Shown piece after piece: positions 8,166 to 17,028 of a stretch of DNA of 64,000 nucleotides. The stretch comes from Roseburia sp. 1XD42-69 (GTDB taxonomy: Bacteria > Bacillota > Clostridia > Lachnospirales > Lachnospiraceae), in the NCBI RefSeq assembly GCF_003612565.1, contig NZ_RAZG01000009.1, positions 49,097 through 113,096 on the forward strand, given 5' to 3'. The notes beneath the pieces were generated by a model. That model saw only the letters and a program-made list of their open reading frames with translations. It was not told the origin of the DNA and searched no databases. Position numbers and translations under genes: made by a program. Every line of letters starts with the position of its first letter. Position 1 is the stretch's first letter.

Positions 8166-9791
8166 ATGGAAACTTCTAATTCTGGCAAGAGATTGGATAA
8201 AAAGATAACGTATGCGTATATTATACTGCTGATTCTTGCAGTGCTGCTCACTGCACTGGAATACGCTTTTGCAAATGACGGCGTAGCATATGATGTGAGG
8301 ACGGTTGTGGACCGGGAGGAGTTGTGTCCGGAACGGGTGGAAATCATTGACCAGGATACCAGGGATTTTTATTTTACAGATGTGAGGGTGTTTGGGGAGG
8401 CGGACTGTCTGTTTTTTTGCAGCAGCCATCAGAATGTGGAGGTGTATCAGGGGGACCACCTTCTTTATCAGTTAAAAAGAGGAAATCATATCTTTGATAG
8501 GACAACGGGATTCCATTGGAATTTTGTACAGATGGAACAAAAGGCAAGTTTTTTAAGGGTGCGGGTTCAGGCCTTATTTCCCCAGATCAGGGAATATCAG
8601 CTTCACTTTTATAAAGGAAACGCTTTTAAAATCTTTATGGAACAGGTGAGGGAAGATTTTGGAAATGTTATGGTGAGCATTATGGATGTGGCCATTGGAA
8701 TCGTACTCTTTGCTTATTGGGTTACTCTGAAAAAAAGGTTAAAAGCAGGAAACGGCCTGTTGTATTTTGGGCTGTTTTCCATTTTAATGGGATTGTGGTC
8801 CTTTGGTGAGACCGCTATTTTCCAGATGACCATTGCAAACCGGCCGGCGGCTTCCGATATGGGATATCTTTTGGTTATGCTTCTCCCGGTTCCTTTTATT
8901 CTTTTTGCCCGGGATTTTCTGGAGGTGGAGGAGAGAAAGATTTCCAACGGGCTTTGCATATTCTCTTTTGTCAACAGCGTCTGCTGTGTGATTCTGCATC
9001 TCTCGGGGGTTCTGGCCCACAAACAGACAGCTACAACCACCCATTTGCTTTTAGTTGCGGCCCTCTGTTATATGGTGTATGCCCTGCGCACACATATACG
9101 GGAAATTGGTTTTGATTCCCGGGTATGGGTGAACATGGCAGGGCTTTTGATTCTGGCAGTCACCTGTGTATTGGATTTATCAGCCTTTTATATCAAAGCA
9201 GGAGGCATTGATGTAATCGGAAGGATAGGGCTTTTATTTTATATTATTTTGGTGGGATTCCAGGCGGCAAGGGATACTTTAAAGCAGCTAGACCAGGGGC
9301 GTCAGGCAGAGCTTTTGGTGGAATTGGCGGATTTGGATAATCTCACCGGGCTTTACAATCGGAATACATATAACAAATGGGTAGAAGACCACCCCAGGCC
9401 GGATGGAACCACAATTCTCACATTTGATTTGAATTACTTAAAGAAGTGCAATGACACCCTTGGCCATGCCATGGGGGATCTTTATATCCGCAGCGCCGCC
9501 CAGATTATCGCCCAGGTTTTTGAGGGTCAGGGAAAGTGCTACCGCATTGGGGGGGATGAGTTTTGTGTAATTGTAAACGGACTCATTGGTTCCAGTGAAA
9601 TGGAGGAAAAATTTTCCAAAATGGAAGAAATGGAAAAAGAATATACCCCCAAGGAAGCGGGAATACCTCTGCAGATTGCCCACGGTTATGCCTATTTTGA
9701 CAAGTATCAGGATGCGGACATTGAAAAGAGCAGGGAGCGGGCGGACAAAAAAATGTACGATAACAAAAAACTCCGCAAAGAGAAAGGCTGA
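8166..9791 (+). CDS. Membrane diguanylate cyclase (7TM sensor + GGDEF)
   Basis: Start chosen at ATG 8166 (METSNSGKRLDKK), preceded by GGGAG. The frame is open back to 8082 without a better site. Of 541 residues, one TM helix (about 17-35) leads to an extracytoplasmic sensing region of about 130 residues. A block of six or seven TM helices (about 170-390) resembles 7TMR-DISM sensors. The C-terminal GGDEF domain begins at LADLDNLTGLYNR and holds an intact GGDEF active site (RIGGDEFCVIV). The expected RxxD inhibitory I-site upstream of GGDEF is absent (EGQG instead), so product inhibition is probably lacking. It should make cyclic di-GMP in response to an outside signal. No EAL partner is nearby. 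The AraC gene converges on it with a 10-bp gap. Confidence 0.88.
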   Translation: METSNSGKRLDKKITYAYIILLILAVLLTALEYAFANDGVAYDVRTVVDREELCPERVEIIDQDTRDFYFTDVRVFGEADCLFFCSSHQNVEVYQGDHLLYQLKRGNHIFDRTTGFHWNFVQMEQKASFLRVRVQALFPQIREYQLHFYKGNAFKIFMEQVREDFGNVMVSIMDVAIGIVLFAYWVTLKKRLKAGNGLLYFGLFSILMGLWSFGETAIFQMTIANRPAASDMGYLLVMLLPVPFILFARDFLEVEERKISNGLCIFSFVNSVCCVILHLSGVLAHKQTATTTHLLLVAALCYMVYALRTHIREIGFDSRVWVNMAGLLILAVTCVLDLSAFYIKAGGIDVIGRIGLLFYIILVGFQAARDTLKQLDQGRQAELLVELADLDNLTGLYNRNTYNKWVEDHPRPDGTTILTFDLNYLKKCNDTLGHAMGDLYIRSAAQIIAQVFEGQGKCYRIGGDEFCVIVNGLIGSSEMEEKFSKMEEMEKEYTPKEAGIPLQIAHGYAYFDKYQDADIEKSRERADKKMYDNKKLRKEKG

Positions 9792-9801
9792 CAGAGCCAG
9801 C

Positions 9802-10662
9802 CTATTGGTGACTGATTTGAGCGTATTTTTTGGGGGAAATGCCCACGGATTTGGAAAAGGATTTTAAAAAGTTGCTGTAGTCGTTAAATCCGCACTGTTC
9901 GCATACCTCCGTCACACCGATTCCTTCAGCCAACAGGGATTTGGCAATGGAAATCCGTCTTGCAGTGATATATTTGTTAATGGTGGTTCCTGTAGTAGCC
10001 TTAAAAATCCTGCATATGTAGGATTCACTGATGAAAAAGCGGGAGGCCAGGTCTGCAATGGAAATTGTCTGATGGATATTGTTGTTGATATAGGACAATA
10101 TCTCATCTACCTGGGCATTGTATGTGACACCGGATTCCTCCGCAGGTTTTTCTTCACGGGAGCGGCAGATGCTGTTTATCATAATAAAAAGTTCGCAGAA
10201 TACACCCCGCTCAATAAGGTCGGATCCATAGTCGTTAGATGAGGTTATTTTATTAATATAGTATAAAAAACGTTTCTGCTGCTCTTTTGTAAGGACAATC
10301 TTATGGGAAAATCCAGCAGGGCGTTGTGTAAAACAGTATTCCAGATCCGTTTTTTGGGTGGACATGTCCTTGATAAAGTCAGGATGTATGCTAAGTATGA
10401 TGCGCTCATGTACCGTCTGGTCAATCTGTGTGAGATAATGGCTTTCGTATTGGTTTATCACAAAAAGATTCCCAGGTTCGATGGAGTAGAGCTTATTGTC
10501 AATCAGAAACTGTTTACCGCCGGATATGGAGTAATATACTTCATAACAGTCATGGATATGCATGTCCATGGCTTTTTCATCCTTATAGAGATGGGCGACA
10601 GCAAAATACTGGTCCCTGGCGGCTGTTTCCATTGCGGCTTTACAGGAATTCAGATCTATCAT
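9802..10662 (-). CDS. AraC-family transcriptional regulator with cupin sensor domain
   Basis: A 286-residue regulator. Residues about 25-110 form a cupin-like sugar/ligand-binding domain (MHIHDCYEVYYSISGGKQFLID). Residues about 180-282 form the double helix-turn-helix of AraC proteins (ISIADLASRFFISESYICRIF, then VTEVCEQCGFNDYSNFLKSF, ISPKKYAQ). It is transcribed away from the serine hydrolase gene, with about 90 bp between the two starts, so it is the likely regulator of that gene. The start is preceded by AAGGAGGAC on the minus strand. The ligand is unknown. Confidence 0.88.
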   Translation of the reverse strand: MIDLNSCKAAMETAARDQYFAVAHLYKDEKAMDMHIHDCYEVYYSISGGKQFLIDNKLYSIEPGNLFVINQYESHYLTQIDQTVHERIILSIHPDFIKDMSTQKTDLEYCFTQRPAGFSHKIVLTKEQQKRFLYYINKITSSNDYGSDLIERGVFCELFIMINSICRSREEKPAEESGVTYNAQVDEILSYINNNIHQTISIADLASRFFISESYICRIFKATTGTTINKYITARRISIAKSLLAEGIGVTEVCEQCGFNDYSNFLKSFSKSVGISPKKYAQISHQ

Positions 10663-10752
10663 GGCGCAGTCCTCCTTAGGTGTTTTGATAAGAGTATAGC
10701 GGAAAAGTTCAGGATTTGCAAGATTTAAAGATAAAGATAGAAGGAGAAAAAT

Positions 10753-11916
10753 ATGAATCAGGAGATAGAAAGGCAGTTGGAAGGATTGCTTATAGATGCC
10801 GTTATGTGCGGGGAGATTCCTTTTGGAAATCTTTTGGTGCGAAAAGACGGGGAGGAGTTTTGCTATCTGGGCCAGGGGGTGGAGCGGGATGCCATTTTCA
10901 GGCTGTATTCTCTCACAAAGCCCATTACCTCAGGTGCAGTGATGAAGCTAATGGAGCAGGGAAAGCTTTTATACTCGGATGAGATTTCCAAATACCTCCA
11001 GGGATTTATTATGCCCTGGGCCTTAACGGATGAAAAAATCCAGAAAACGTCCCGGGAGGTTACGATCCGGGATTTGATGAATATGACTTCCGGCCTGGTG
11101 TACGGGGATTTCCCGGGAAGGGCGGGGAGAGATGCAAAAAAGGTATTTGATGAGATCCACAAACGCCTGTATACGGACCATCCTCTTTCCACCGTGGAGG
11201 CGGCAAATCTTTTCGGTCTTGGAGTGTTAAATTTTGCTCCCGGTGAGTCCTGGAATTACGGCACTTCCGCAGACGTCCTCGGTGCCATTGTGGAAATTGT
11301 GTCCGGCATGCCCTTTGGGGAATTTTTGCAGAAGGAATTTTTTGAACCACTGGAGATGGAGGACACAGGTTTTTATGTGGAGAAGGAAAAACAGAAAAGG
11401 CTTGTGAGGAGTTACAAGCGGACGGATATCGGATTTGAGTTTTATACAGGGAATTACCTGGGGGTGATGAATGCCATGGATAAAAAACCTGCCTTTGAAT
11501 CCGGCGGGGCCGGGCTTTGCTCTACCATAGACGATTACAGCCATTACACAGATATGCTTCTTGAAAATGGGGTCTATAAAGGCAGGCGTATTTTAAAGGA
11601 ACAGACGGTTAGGTTTATGACCTCTCCCAAATTAAATGAGGCCCAGAAAAAGAACCTGGGCTGGGGCGTGGACTATTTTGGGTACAATTACGGCAATCTT
11701 ATGCGTATTCTGGAAAAGCCGGGCATGGCATCCACTTTGGGCAGTGTGGGAGAGTATGGCTGGGACGGCTGGATGGGGACATTTTTCTGCAACAGCCCTA
11801 GGGAGCGGATGAGCATTATTTTTATGACCCAGCGCACGGATTCCGGGTGGCTTCCTGTGGCAAAGCGGATAAAAAATGTGTTGTTTGGAGAGTTTGGGAC
11901 AGGGGAATATAGGTGA
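10753..11916 (+). CDS. Serine hydrolase, beta-lactamase/class C / family VIII esterase fold
   Basis: A 387-residue cytoplasmic protein with no signal peptide. The catalytic S-x-x-K is SLTK (S53, K56), the second tyrosine motif is YGTSADVLG near residue 168, and a W-x-G-like element (GWDGWMGT) lies near the C-terminus. This pattern fits the beta-lactamase-related serine hydrolases (EstB-type esterases, DD-peptidase relatives). Absence of a secretion signal argues against a periplasmic beta-lactamase; esterase or amidase activity on a small molecule is more likely. RBS AGAAGGAGAAAAAT. Divergent from the AraC regulator, which probably controls it. Confidence 0.82.
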   Translation: MNQEIERQLEGLLIDAVMCGEIPFGNLLVRKDGEEFCYLGQGVERDAIFRLYSLTKPITSGAVMKLMEQGKLLYSDEISKYLQGFIMPWALTDEKIQKTSREVTIRDLMNMTSGLVYGDFPGRAGRDAKKVFDEIHKRLYTDHPLSTVEAANLFGLGVLNFAPGESWNYGTSADVLGAIVEIVSGMPFGEFLQKEFFEPLEMEDTGFYVEKEKQKRLVRSYKRTDIGFEFYTGNYLGVMNAMDKKPAFESGGAGLCSTIDDYSHYTDMLLENGVYKGRRILKEQTVRFMTSPKLNEAQKKNLGWGVDYFGYNYGNLMRILEKPGMASTLGSVGEYGWDGWMGTFFCNSPRERMSIIFMTQRTDSGWLPVAKRIKNVLFGEFGTGEYR

Positions 11917-12053
11917 GCAATATTCCGCCTAAGGAACTGTTAATAAATAACGTTATAACCGCTTATCCAAATATTTTATTGCAGCCAATTCTATGAGATT
12001 ACGCATACCAATAAAATACATTCCAAACATAGTTAGCCTTGTAAGGGTGAAAG
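11917..12053. other. Intergenic, with a possible 25-codon remnant
   Basis: On the minus strand 12030-11953 an ATG frame reads MFGMYFIGMRNLIELAAIKY and ends at TAA. It lies downstream of the small membrane ORF and the broken XRE gene and may be the tail of a third gene of that unit. Not recognised. Confidence 0.25.
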
Positions 12054-12140
12054 TTATTTCTTTGCTTTCAGCAGATAAAGCCACATGGTAGCTATTACAG
12101 TTAAAATAAGTAAATTCAAGATAAAAATTTGGTCATTCAT
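12054..12140 (-). CDS. 28-residue single-pass membrane peptide
   Basis: Begins at ATG 12140 behind GGGAGGC on the minus strand, 1 bp after the stop of the ancestral XRE frame. The product is a single hydrophobic helix flanked by MND and a basic KAKK tail, so N-out/C-in topology is likely. Small membrane peptides directly after compact XRE regulators are a recurring arrangement in Firmicutes. The gene survives intact although its regulator is frameshifted. Confidence 0.5.
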   Translation of the reverse strand: MNDQIFILNLLILTVIATMWLYLLKAKK

Positions 12141-12141
12141 T

Positions 12142-12320
12142 CTAAGCCTCCCTAGAAATTTGGAATGCTTCTGCAATCCTAAAAGCCAATTCCAAAGACG
12201 GCGTAATTTGTACTTTTCTATTGAAATTACCGCCTGCCGTGAAATTCCGACTTTGTTAGCTAAATCTTCTTGCGTCCAATTTCTTTCTGCTCGCAAAACT
12301 TTAATTCTATTACATATCAA
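12142..12320 (-). pseudogene. Frameshifted small XRE-family regulator
   Basis: From TTG 12320, behind AAAGGAG, the minus strand encodes a compact Cro/CI helix-turn-helix: CNRIKVLRAERNWTQEDLANK, then GISRQAVISIEK. After that point the reading frame is wrong. The expected continuation TPSLELAFRIAEAFQIS is present one frame over and ends at TAG 12142-12144. A single indel near 12205-12215 explains it. As read, the native frame instead runs on to the stop of the downstream membrane peptide. Regulator almost certainly inactive unless the indel is a sequencing error. Confidence 0.8.
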
Positions 12321-12537
12321 GGTAATTTCTCCTTTACAAAATGTAATCAACTGATTACAAGTTGTACTATTATAATCAAGTTTTGTCAATAGGGAACAAA
12401 GAGAATTTACGACTTCGCAGGAATTTAAGGTGTTCCATACTAGTCGGCCAGCCTTACCTCAACTTGGTTATGGGTTTTGCTTGTTCATTTTATTCCTTAT
12501 TTTAGCAAAATAATTACAAGAAATTGAAAATATGGTA

Positions 12538-12546
12538 TGCTATACT
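12538..12546 (+). promoter_or_regulatory. Extended -10 promoter of kduI-kduD
   Basis: TGC followed by TATACT (12541-12546) forms an extended -10 element 32 bp before the kduI ATG. The -35 region is weak, which is common with extended -10 promoters and with regulated sugar operons. Confidence 0.5.
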
Positions 12547-12578
12547 TGATTTAGAATAAGAAAAGGAGATGGAGTGCC

Positions 12579-13439
12579 ATGGAACTTAGAACAGCGGCTT
12601 CCCCAAAGGATGTGAAGCATTATACCACAGACCGGCTTCGGGAAGAGTTTTTGATTCAGAATTTGTTTGTTACCGGAGAAATCAAGTTAGTGTACAGCCA
12701 TATTGACCGTATCATCACCGGAGCGGCAGTGCCGGTAGAGCCTATTGCTTTAACTGCCGGGGATGAACTTCGGGCAGAATACTTTTTGCAGAGAAGAGAG
12801 ATGGGGGTAATCAATATCGGGCCTAAGGGAATTATCTCTGTGGACGGAAAAGAGTATGAGCTTGACTATAAGGACGGCATGTACATAGGCATGGGGGCCA
12901 GGGATATCATATTTAAGAGCGCAGACACAAAAAATCCTGCCAGATTTTATATCAACAGCGTTCCCGCCCACACATCCTATCCCACTGCTTTAATTAAAAT
13001 GGAGGGGACGCCGGCAGAGGATGTAGTGATTATCAAAGATGAAAACAAAGTGGAATTGGGATGTTTAGAGGAGTCTAACCACAGGGTGATTAACAAATAT
13101 ATCCTTCCGGGTCAGGTAAAAAGCTGTCAGCTTGTTATGGGTATGACGGCGTTAAAACCGGGAAGCGTATGGAATACCATGCCCTGTCACACTCATGACA
13201 GGAGAATGGAAGTCTATCTGTATTTTGAAATGCCGGAGGATGCAGTTGTAATGCATTACATGGGAGAGCCTACGGAGACAAGGCATATTGTAATGCGCAA
13301 CGAGGAGGCAGTGATTTCTCCAAGCTGGTCTATCCATGCGGGAAGCGGCACCCAGGCATATACCTTTATCTGGGGCATGTGCGGAGAAAATCAGGCATTT
13401 GACGATATGGACGGCGTTGCAATGGGGGATATCAGATAA
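12579..13439 (+). CDS. kduI: 5-dehydro-4-deoxy-D-glucuronate isomerase
   Basis: A 286-residue KduI, slightly longer than the usual 276-280. It converts 5-keto-4-deoxyuronate, the product of pectin and glycosaminoglycan lyases and hydrolases, into 2,5-diketo-3-deoxygluconate. The bicupin signature includes the zinc-binding CHTHDRRMEVYLYF (H204, H206, E211) and a later histidine in SIHAGSGTQAYTFIWGM. The N-terminal MELRTAASPKDVKHYTTDRLR is typical. RBS AAAGGAGATGG. kduD follows 24 bp later, so the two consecutive steps of uronate catabolism form one operon. No kdgK, kdgA or polysaccharide lyase is in the window. Confidence 0.95.
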   Translation: MELRTAASPKDVKHYTTDRLREEFLIQNLFVTGEIKLVYSHIDRIITGAAVPVEPIALTAGDELRAEYFLQRREMGVINIGPKGIISVDGKEYELDYKDGMYIGMGARDIIFKSADTKNPARFYINSVPAHTSYPTALIKMEGTPAEDVVIIKDENKVELGCLEESNHRVINKYILPGQVKSCQLVMGMTALKPGSVWNTMPCHTHDRRMEVYLYFEMPEDAVVMHYMGEPTETRHIVMRNEEAVISPSWSIHAGSGTQAYTFIWGMCGENQAFDDMDGVAMGDIR

Positions 13440-13463
13440 AAACTATATTAGGAGGTAAAGGAA

Positions 13464-14264
13464 ATGGCATTTATTGACAATTATTCCTTGCAGGGTAAAA
13501 TTGCCTGGGTAACAGGGGCATCTTACGGAATCGGTTTTGCAATCGCATCTGCTTATGCGGAGGCAGGGGCTACTATCGTATTTAACGATATTAAACAGGA
13601 ATTGGTGGACAAAGGTCTGGCATCCTACAAAGAAAAAGGTATCGACGCCCATGGTTATGTCTGTGACGTGACAAATGAGGAGCAGGTACAGGCTGCCGTA
13701 GAGAAGATTCAGAATGAAGTGGGGATTATTGATATCCTGGTAAACAATGCAGGAATTATTAAGCGTATCCCAATGACAGAGATGAAGGCGGAAGAGTTCC
13801 GTCAGGTTATCGACGTAGACTTAAACGCACCCTTTATTGTGTCAAAGGCAGTGATTCCGGGGATGATGAAAAAAGGACACGGAAAAATTATAAATATCTG
13901 TTCCATGATGAGCGAATTAGGACGTGAGACAGTTTCCGCTTATGCGGCGGCAAAGGGCGGTTTAAAGATGCTTACCAGAAATATCTGTGCAGAGTACGGC
14001 CAGTATAATATCCAGTGTAACGGTATCGGGCCAGGTTATATCGCAACTCCCCAGACTGCTCCTTTAAGGGAGAAACAGGCGGATGGAAGCAGGCATCCTT
14101 TTGATGAGTTTATCTGCGCTAGAACCCCTGCTGGCAGATGGTTAAATGCAGAAGAGTTACAGGGGCCGGCAGTATTCCTTGCGTCAGAGGCTTCCAATGC
14201 AGTGAACGGACATATTCTGTATGTGGATGGCGGTATTCTGGCATATATCGGAAAACAGCCGTAA
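13464..14264 (+). CDS. kduD: 2-dehydro-3-deoxy-D-gluconate 5-dehydrogenase (SDR)
   Basis: A 266-residue short-chain dehydrogenase. Cofactor motif TGASYGIG (17-24), NNAG near residue 92, and catalytic Ser/Tyr/Lys with YAAAK near 160-164. It sits 24 bp behind kduI with AGGAGGTAAAG, so KduD (2,5-diketo-3-deoxygluconate to KDG with NADH) is favoured over gluconate 5-dehydrogenase, which is close in sequence. The gene is complete and ends at a hairpin shared with the convergent ThrE gene. Confidence 0.92.
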   Translation: MAFIDNYSLQGKIAWVTGASYGIGFAIASAYAEAGATIVFNDIKQELVDKGLASYKEKGIDAHGYVCDVTNEEQVQAAVEKIQNEVGIIDILVNNAGIIKRIPMTEMKAEEFRQVIDVDLNAPFIVSKAVIPGMMKKGHGKIINICSMMSELGRETVSAYAAAKGGLKMLTRNICAEYGQYNIQCNGIGPGYIATPQTAPLREKQADGSRHPFDEFICARTPAGRWLNAEELQGPAVFLASEASNAVNGHILYVDGGILAYIGKQP

Positions 14265-14303
14265 TAATAGGAACGTGAAAAGGGAAAAGTTATGTTTGTA
14301 TAA

Positions 14304-14330
14304 AGGGGCTGTCGGGAAATAGATAGCCCT
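14304..14330. terminator. Hairpin between kduD and the convergent exporter gene
   Basis: GGGCTGTC and GATAGCCC pair around an 8-nt loop, between two convergent genes. No strong T run follows, so confidence is moderate. Confidence 0.4.
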
Positions 14331-14347
14331 ACATTGAAAGAGATGTT

Positions 14348-14788
14348 TCAGTAAGGAAATTTCCTCCGGGCAAATAATAAAAATTTCTGGGGCAGGGCAA
14401 AACCGAAAATAATGCCAAGGGCTATGGCCCCTGCCACCTTAAAAGTTTCCGTTCCCTTTGCCACAAAAGATTCCATGTCGCTCATAATAAAATAGTAGGA
14501 GGTATAGTAAATGCCGGAGCCGGGGACAAGGGGGAATATCCCTGCCATAAGGTAAATTGTCACGGGATGTTTCCTGTGCAGGGCAAAAAGCCTGGCTAAA
14601 AGGGTGAGAAGCAGGGTGGCGCCTAGGGAAGATACGGCGGGGCCTGCTCCCAGTTGGGACAGGAAAAGATAGGAAAACCAGGCAATGCCGCCGTTAAGGG
14701 CTGCAAGGATACACTGGTCTTTGGGCACGCTGAACAATATGGAAAATGAGGCCACGGCAAAGGTGGCTGCAATGACTTGCAATATCAT
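14348..14788 (-). CDS. Threonine/serine exporter ThrE_2-like subunit
   Basis: Start set at ATG 14788 (MILQVIAATFAVASFS), which overlaps the upstream gene by 4 bp; the frame is open further up but would cover the partner. A 146-residue, four-helix membrane protein of the ThrE_2 / YjjB type (PF12821), with the conserved PLVPGSGIYYT motif near residue 95. Together with the preceding YjjP-like subunit it forms a two-part version of the ThrE threonine/serine exporter. Substrate in this organism is not proven. Confidence 0.85.
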   Translation of the reverse strand: MILQVIAATFAVASFSILFSVPKDQCILAALNGGIAWFSYLFLSQLGAGPAVSSLGATLLLTLLARLFALHRKHPVTIYLMAGIFPLVPGSGIYYTSYYFIMSDMESFVAKGTETFKVAGAIALGIIFGFALPQKFLLFARRKFPY

Positions 14789-15564
14789 AAAAGGGGTACA
14801 CCTCCCGGTATATATTGGTATAATATAATCATAGAACCAACCCCCACGGCAATGCACATGGCGGTTAAAAGGGCATCCAAAAGATGGATAGCCCCGGAGA
14901 GATAATCTCCGTTAAAAAGGTCACGGATGGAAGTGGTTAAGGCAACGCCAGGTACTAGGGGCATAATGTCACCGATAACAATTTTATCCTGGAGCACAGG
15001 CAGTCCCAGGTGTAAAACAAACAGGCTTGCAAAAGTTACAAAGGCGCTTCCCACAATATTTGATATAAATTTGGATGTCTTTTTTCTTCTGGTATAAATA
15101 AGATAAATTTCCAGAATCATGCCAAATAGAAAAGCGAAGATGGCATCCAGGAAATTCCCTCCAAAAATATAGGTATAGCAGGAGCAGCCAAGGCCTGCAA
15201 AGAAAGTCAGGGTGGCAGGCTTTGGCAAAGGGATGCTTCTGCACTGTTCCAGCCTGTCCCAGGCAGTTTTCAAATCGCATTTCTTCTCTGAAATTTCCCT
15301 GGAGAGCTGATTTATAGCGGCAATCCGTCCCAGATGCACATCTCCTAAGGGGACGTGGCGGATGATGCTGCAGCTCTCGTCGCTGTCCTCGTTTGCACTG
15401 GCAAAAATTCCGTTTGATAGTACATACACATCATAATTCTCTATTTCAAATGCTTTTAAAATATGAAAGATGGTATCCTCCACACGGTAAATTTCTCCGC
15501 CGTTTCTTAAAAGTTCATCTCCGATTTCCACGGCAAGAGTTAAAATTTCTTTATTGTATGACAT
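14785..15564 (-). CDS. Threonine/serine exporter ThrE_1-like (YjjP) subunit
   Basis: Start at ATG 15564 (MSYNKEILTLAVEIGDELLR), behind AAGGAGATTTTT on the minus strand. The 259-residue product has the cytosolic N-terminal ThrE domain (EIGDELLRNGGEIYRVEDTI, residues 10-30), a middle SNGIFAS segment, then five TM helices with the PLVPGVALTTSIRDLFNGD motif (about 205-225) diagnostic for PF06738. Translationally coupled to the ThrE_2-like gene by ATGA. Confidence 0.87.
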   Translation of the reverse strand: MSYNKEILTLAVEIGDELLRNGGEIYRVEDTIFHILKAFEIENYDVYVLSNGIFASANEDSDESCSIIRHVPLGDVHLGRIAAINQLSREISEKKCDLKTAWDRLEQCRSIPLPKPATLTFFAGLGCSCYTYIFGGNFLDAIFAFLFGMILEIYLIYTRRKKTSKFISNIVGSAFVTFASLFVLHLGLPVLQDKIVIGDIMPLVPGVALTTSIRDLFNGDYLSGAIHLLDALLTAMCIAVGVGSMIILYQYIPGGVPLL

Positions 15565-15750
15565 AAAAATCTCCTTAAAAATCCTCTGTAGATAGTATAA
15601 TATTATACGCATAATTTGACTTTTTTTCTACTGTAATTTGAAAAGATTTTGTAGAAAAGTGAATGTGTATAAAGGATACAAAAAAAGAGATACTAACTAG
15701 AAACAGCTTAGTTTTATTTGTTTCAGAAAAAAGAAAAGGATGTGAGAAAT

Positions 15751-15906
15751 TTGAATCGGAAAACCTACAGAATTTGTATTGTAATGCTTATTGCGGCGGC
15801 TATCCTTTCCACCGTTATCTATTATCAGATGGTAGAAAAGAAAGAACTGAGCCCAAAAGACGGGGTATTTGTCTGGGAAACCTGTGAGGAAGGAATTAAC
15901 GTATGA
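15751..15906 (+). CDS. Small single-pass membrane protein before spoVAA
   Basis: A 51-residue product if TTG 15751 (behind AAAGGATGTGAG) is used. The open frame starts earlier at 15718 without a ribosome site. One TM helix (about residues 6-23), then a charged tail ending GVFVWETCEEGINV. It overlaps spoVAA by 4 bp (ATGA), so it belongs to the same operon and is probably sporulation-related. Family not recognised. Confidence 0.6.
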   Translation: MNRKTYRICIVMLIAAAILSTVIYYQMVEKKELSPKDGVFVWETCEEGINV

Positions 15907-16559
15907 GTGCAAATGACGAGACAATTTATATTAAAATCGACCAGAATGTGCTGGTAAGTGACAGCAGCGTTACCATAGGGGATGTGGCTTCCGTCACAAG
16001 CTCCAATGAGGCCATGGTGCGGCAGGTACGGCAGATAAAGTTTTTTCAGTTCCCGGAAAAGTCGGTGAATGGTAAAAAATTGCCGAAAGTCCAGCGGAAG
16101 GTTTTTTCTATTTTAAAAATTGTGGAGCTGATTCACAAAGATTACCCCAATGCAGAAATCAGTAATGAGGGTGAGACGGATTTTGTCCTGGAATACAAAC
16201 AGGGGGAAAATTCCAAAGTGATGGAATGTGCCAAGACGGTTCTATTAAGTATTCTGATATTTTTCGGCGCGGCCTTTACCATTATGTCTTTTAACAATGA
16301 TATCGCCATTACAGAACTCTTTGAAAAATTTTATTTGCAGATTGCAGAAGTTGAGTCAAACGGCTTGACGGAGCTTGAGATCAGTTACTGCATCGGGGTC
16401 ACTGTGGGAATCCTGGTATTTTTTAATCATGTGGGAAAGAAAAAACTTACCCCGGATCCCACGCCTATCCAGGTACAGCTGCGGAAATATGAGCAGGATG
16501 TAGACACTACGTTTATTGAAAATTCCGGCAGAGGAGGGACAGAGGTGGATGTGGATTAA
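15903..16559 (+). CDS. spoVAA: Stage V sporulation protein AA
   Basis: A 218-residue SpoVAA. The N-terminal half is a soluble domain (IYIKIDQNVLVSDSSVTIGD; KVFSILKIVELIHKDYPNAE). The C-terminal half has two TM helices (about 117-135 and 160-178). SpoVA proteins form the channel that moves Ca-dipicolinic acid into the forespore and out on germination. Overlaps the preceding small gene by 4 bp and spoVAB by 11 bp. In relatives this operon is read by the forespore sigma factor SigG; I did not identify a SigG promoter here. Confidence 0.9.
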   Translation: MSANDETIYIKIDQNVLVSDSSVTIGDVASVTSSNEAMVRQVRQIKFFQFPEKSVNGKKLPKVQRKVFSILKIVELIHKDYPNAEISNEGETDFVLEYKQGENSKVMECAKTVLLSILIFFGAAFTIMSFNNDIAITELFEKFYLQIAEVESNGLTELEISYCIGVTVGILVFFNHVGKKKLTPDPTPIQVQLRKYEQDVDTTFIENSGRGGTEVDVD

Positions 16560-16974
16560 CCATATTTTTTTAGCATTTGTGGGACTGGCCAGCGGCCTTG
16601 CAGTGGCAGGGGGAACCTTTGCCCTGATTGTGTCCTTAAAAATAATCCCAAGGATTGTGGGGAAAGGCCATCTGGCCTCCCGCACGGTGTGGTTTGAAAA
16701 TATGATTGTCCTTGGGGGAATCTGGGGAACGATATTTGCGGTTTTTCCCATGATAAGATTTCCTGTGGGACATTGGTTTATTGCCCTTTACGGGTTATGC
16801 AGCGGTATCCAGGTGGGCTGTCTTTTAATGGCGTTGGCGGAAATTGTAAATGTATTCCCGGTTATCTTCCGCCGCTTCGATTTAAAGACAGGGATTTCCT
16901 GGGTGATCATTTCTTTGGCGGCAGGAAAACTGGCAGGTTCTTTTTGGTATTTCTATAAAAACCTGTCCTGTTAA
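16549..16974 (+). CDS. spoVAB: Stage V sporulation protein AB
   Basis: Start at ATG 16549 (MWINHIFLAFVGL), behind GAGGAGGGACAGAGG inside the spoVAA tail; an ATG at 16516 in the same frame is less likely. A 141-residue protein with four predicted TM helices and the SpoVAB pattern GLASGLAVAGGTFALIVSL near the start. Part of the dipicolinate transport operon. Complete. Confidence 0.88.
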   Translation: MWINHIFLAFVGLASGLAVAGGTFALIVSLKIIPRIVGKGHLASRTVWFENMIVLGGIWGTIFAVFPMIRFPVGHWFIALYGLCSGIQVGCLLMALAEIVNVFPVIFRRFDLKTGISWVIISLAAGKLAGSFWYFYKNLSC

Positions 16975-17028
16975 AAACTATCTATGATGATTGATTGATT
17001 TTTTAGAAAAAGAAAGAGAGGTAATTTT

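Noticed and set aside
10753..11916. Class C beta-lactamase resistance gene
   Set aside because: No signal peptide and the KTG box is not evident; the family VIII esterase type fits better.
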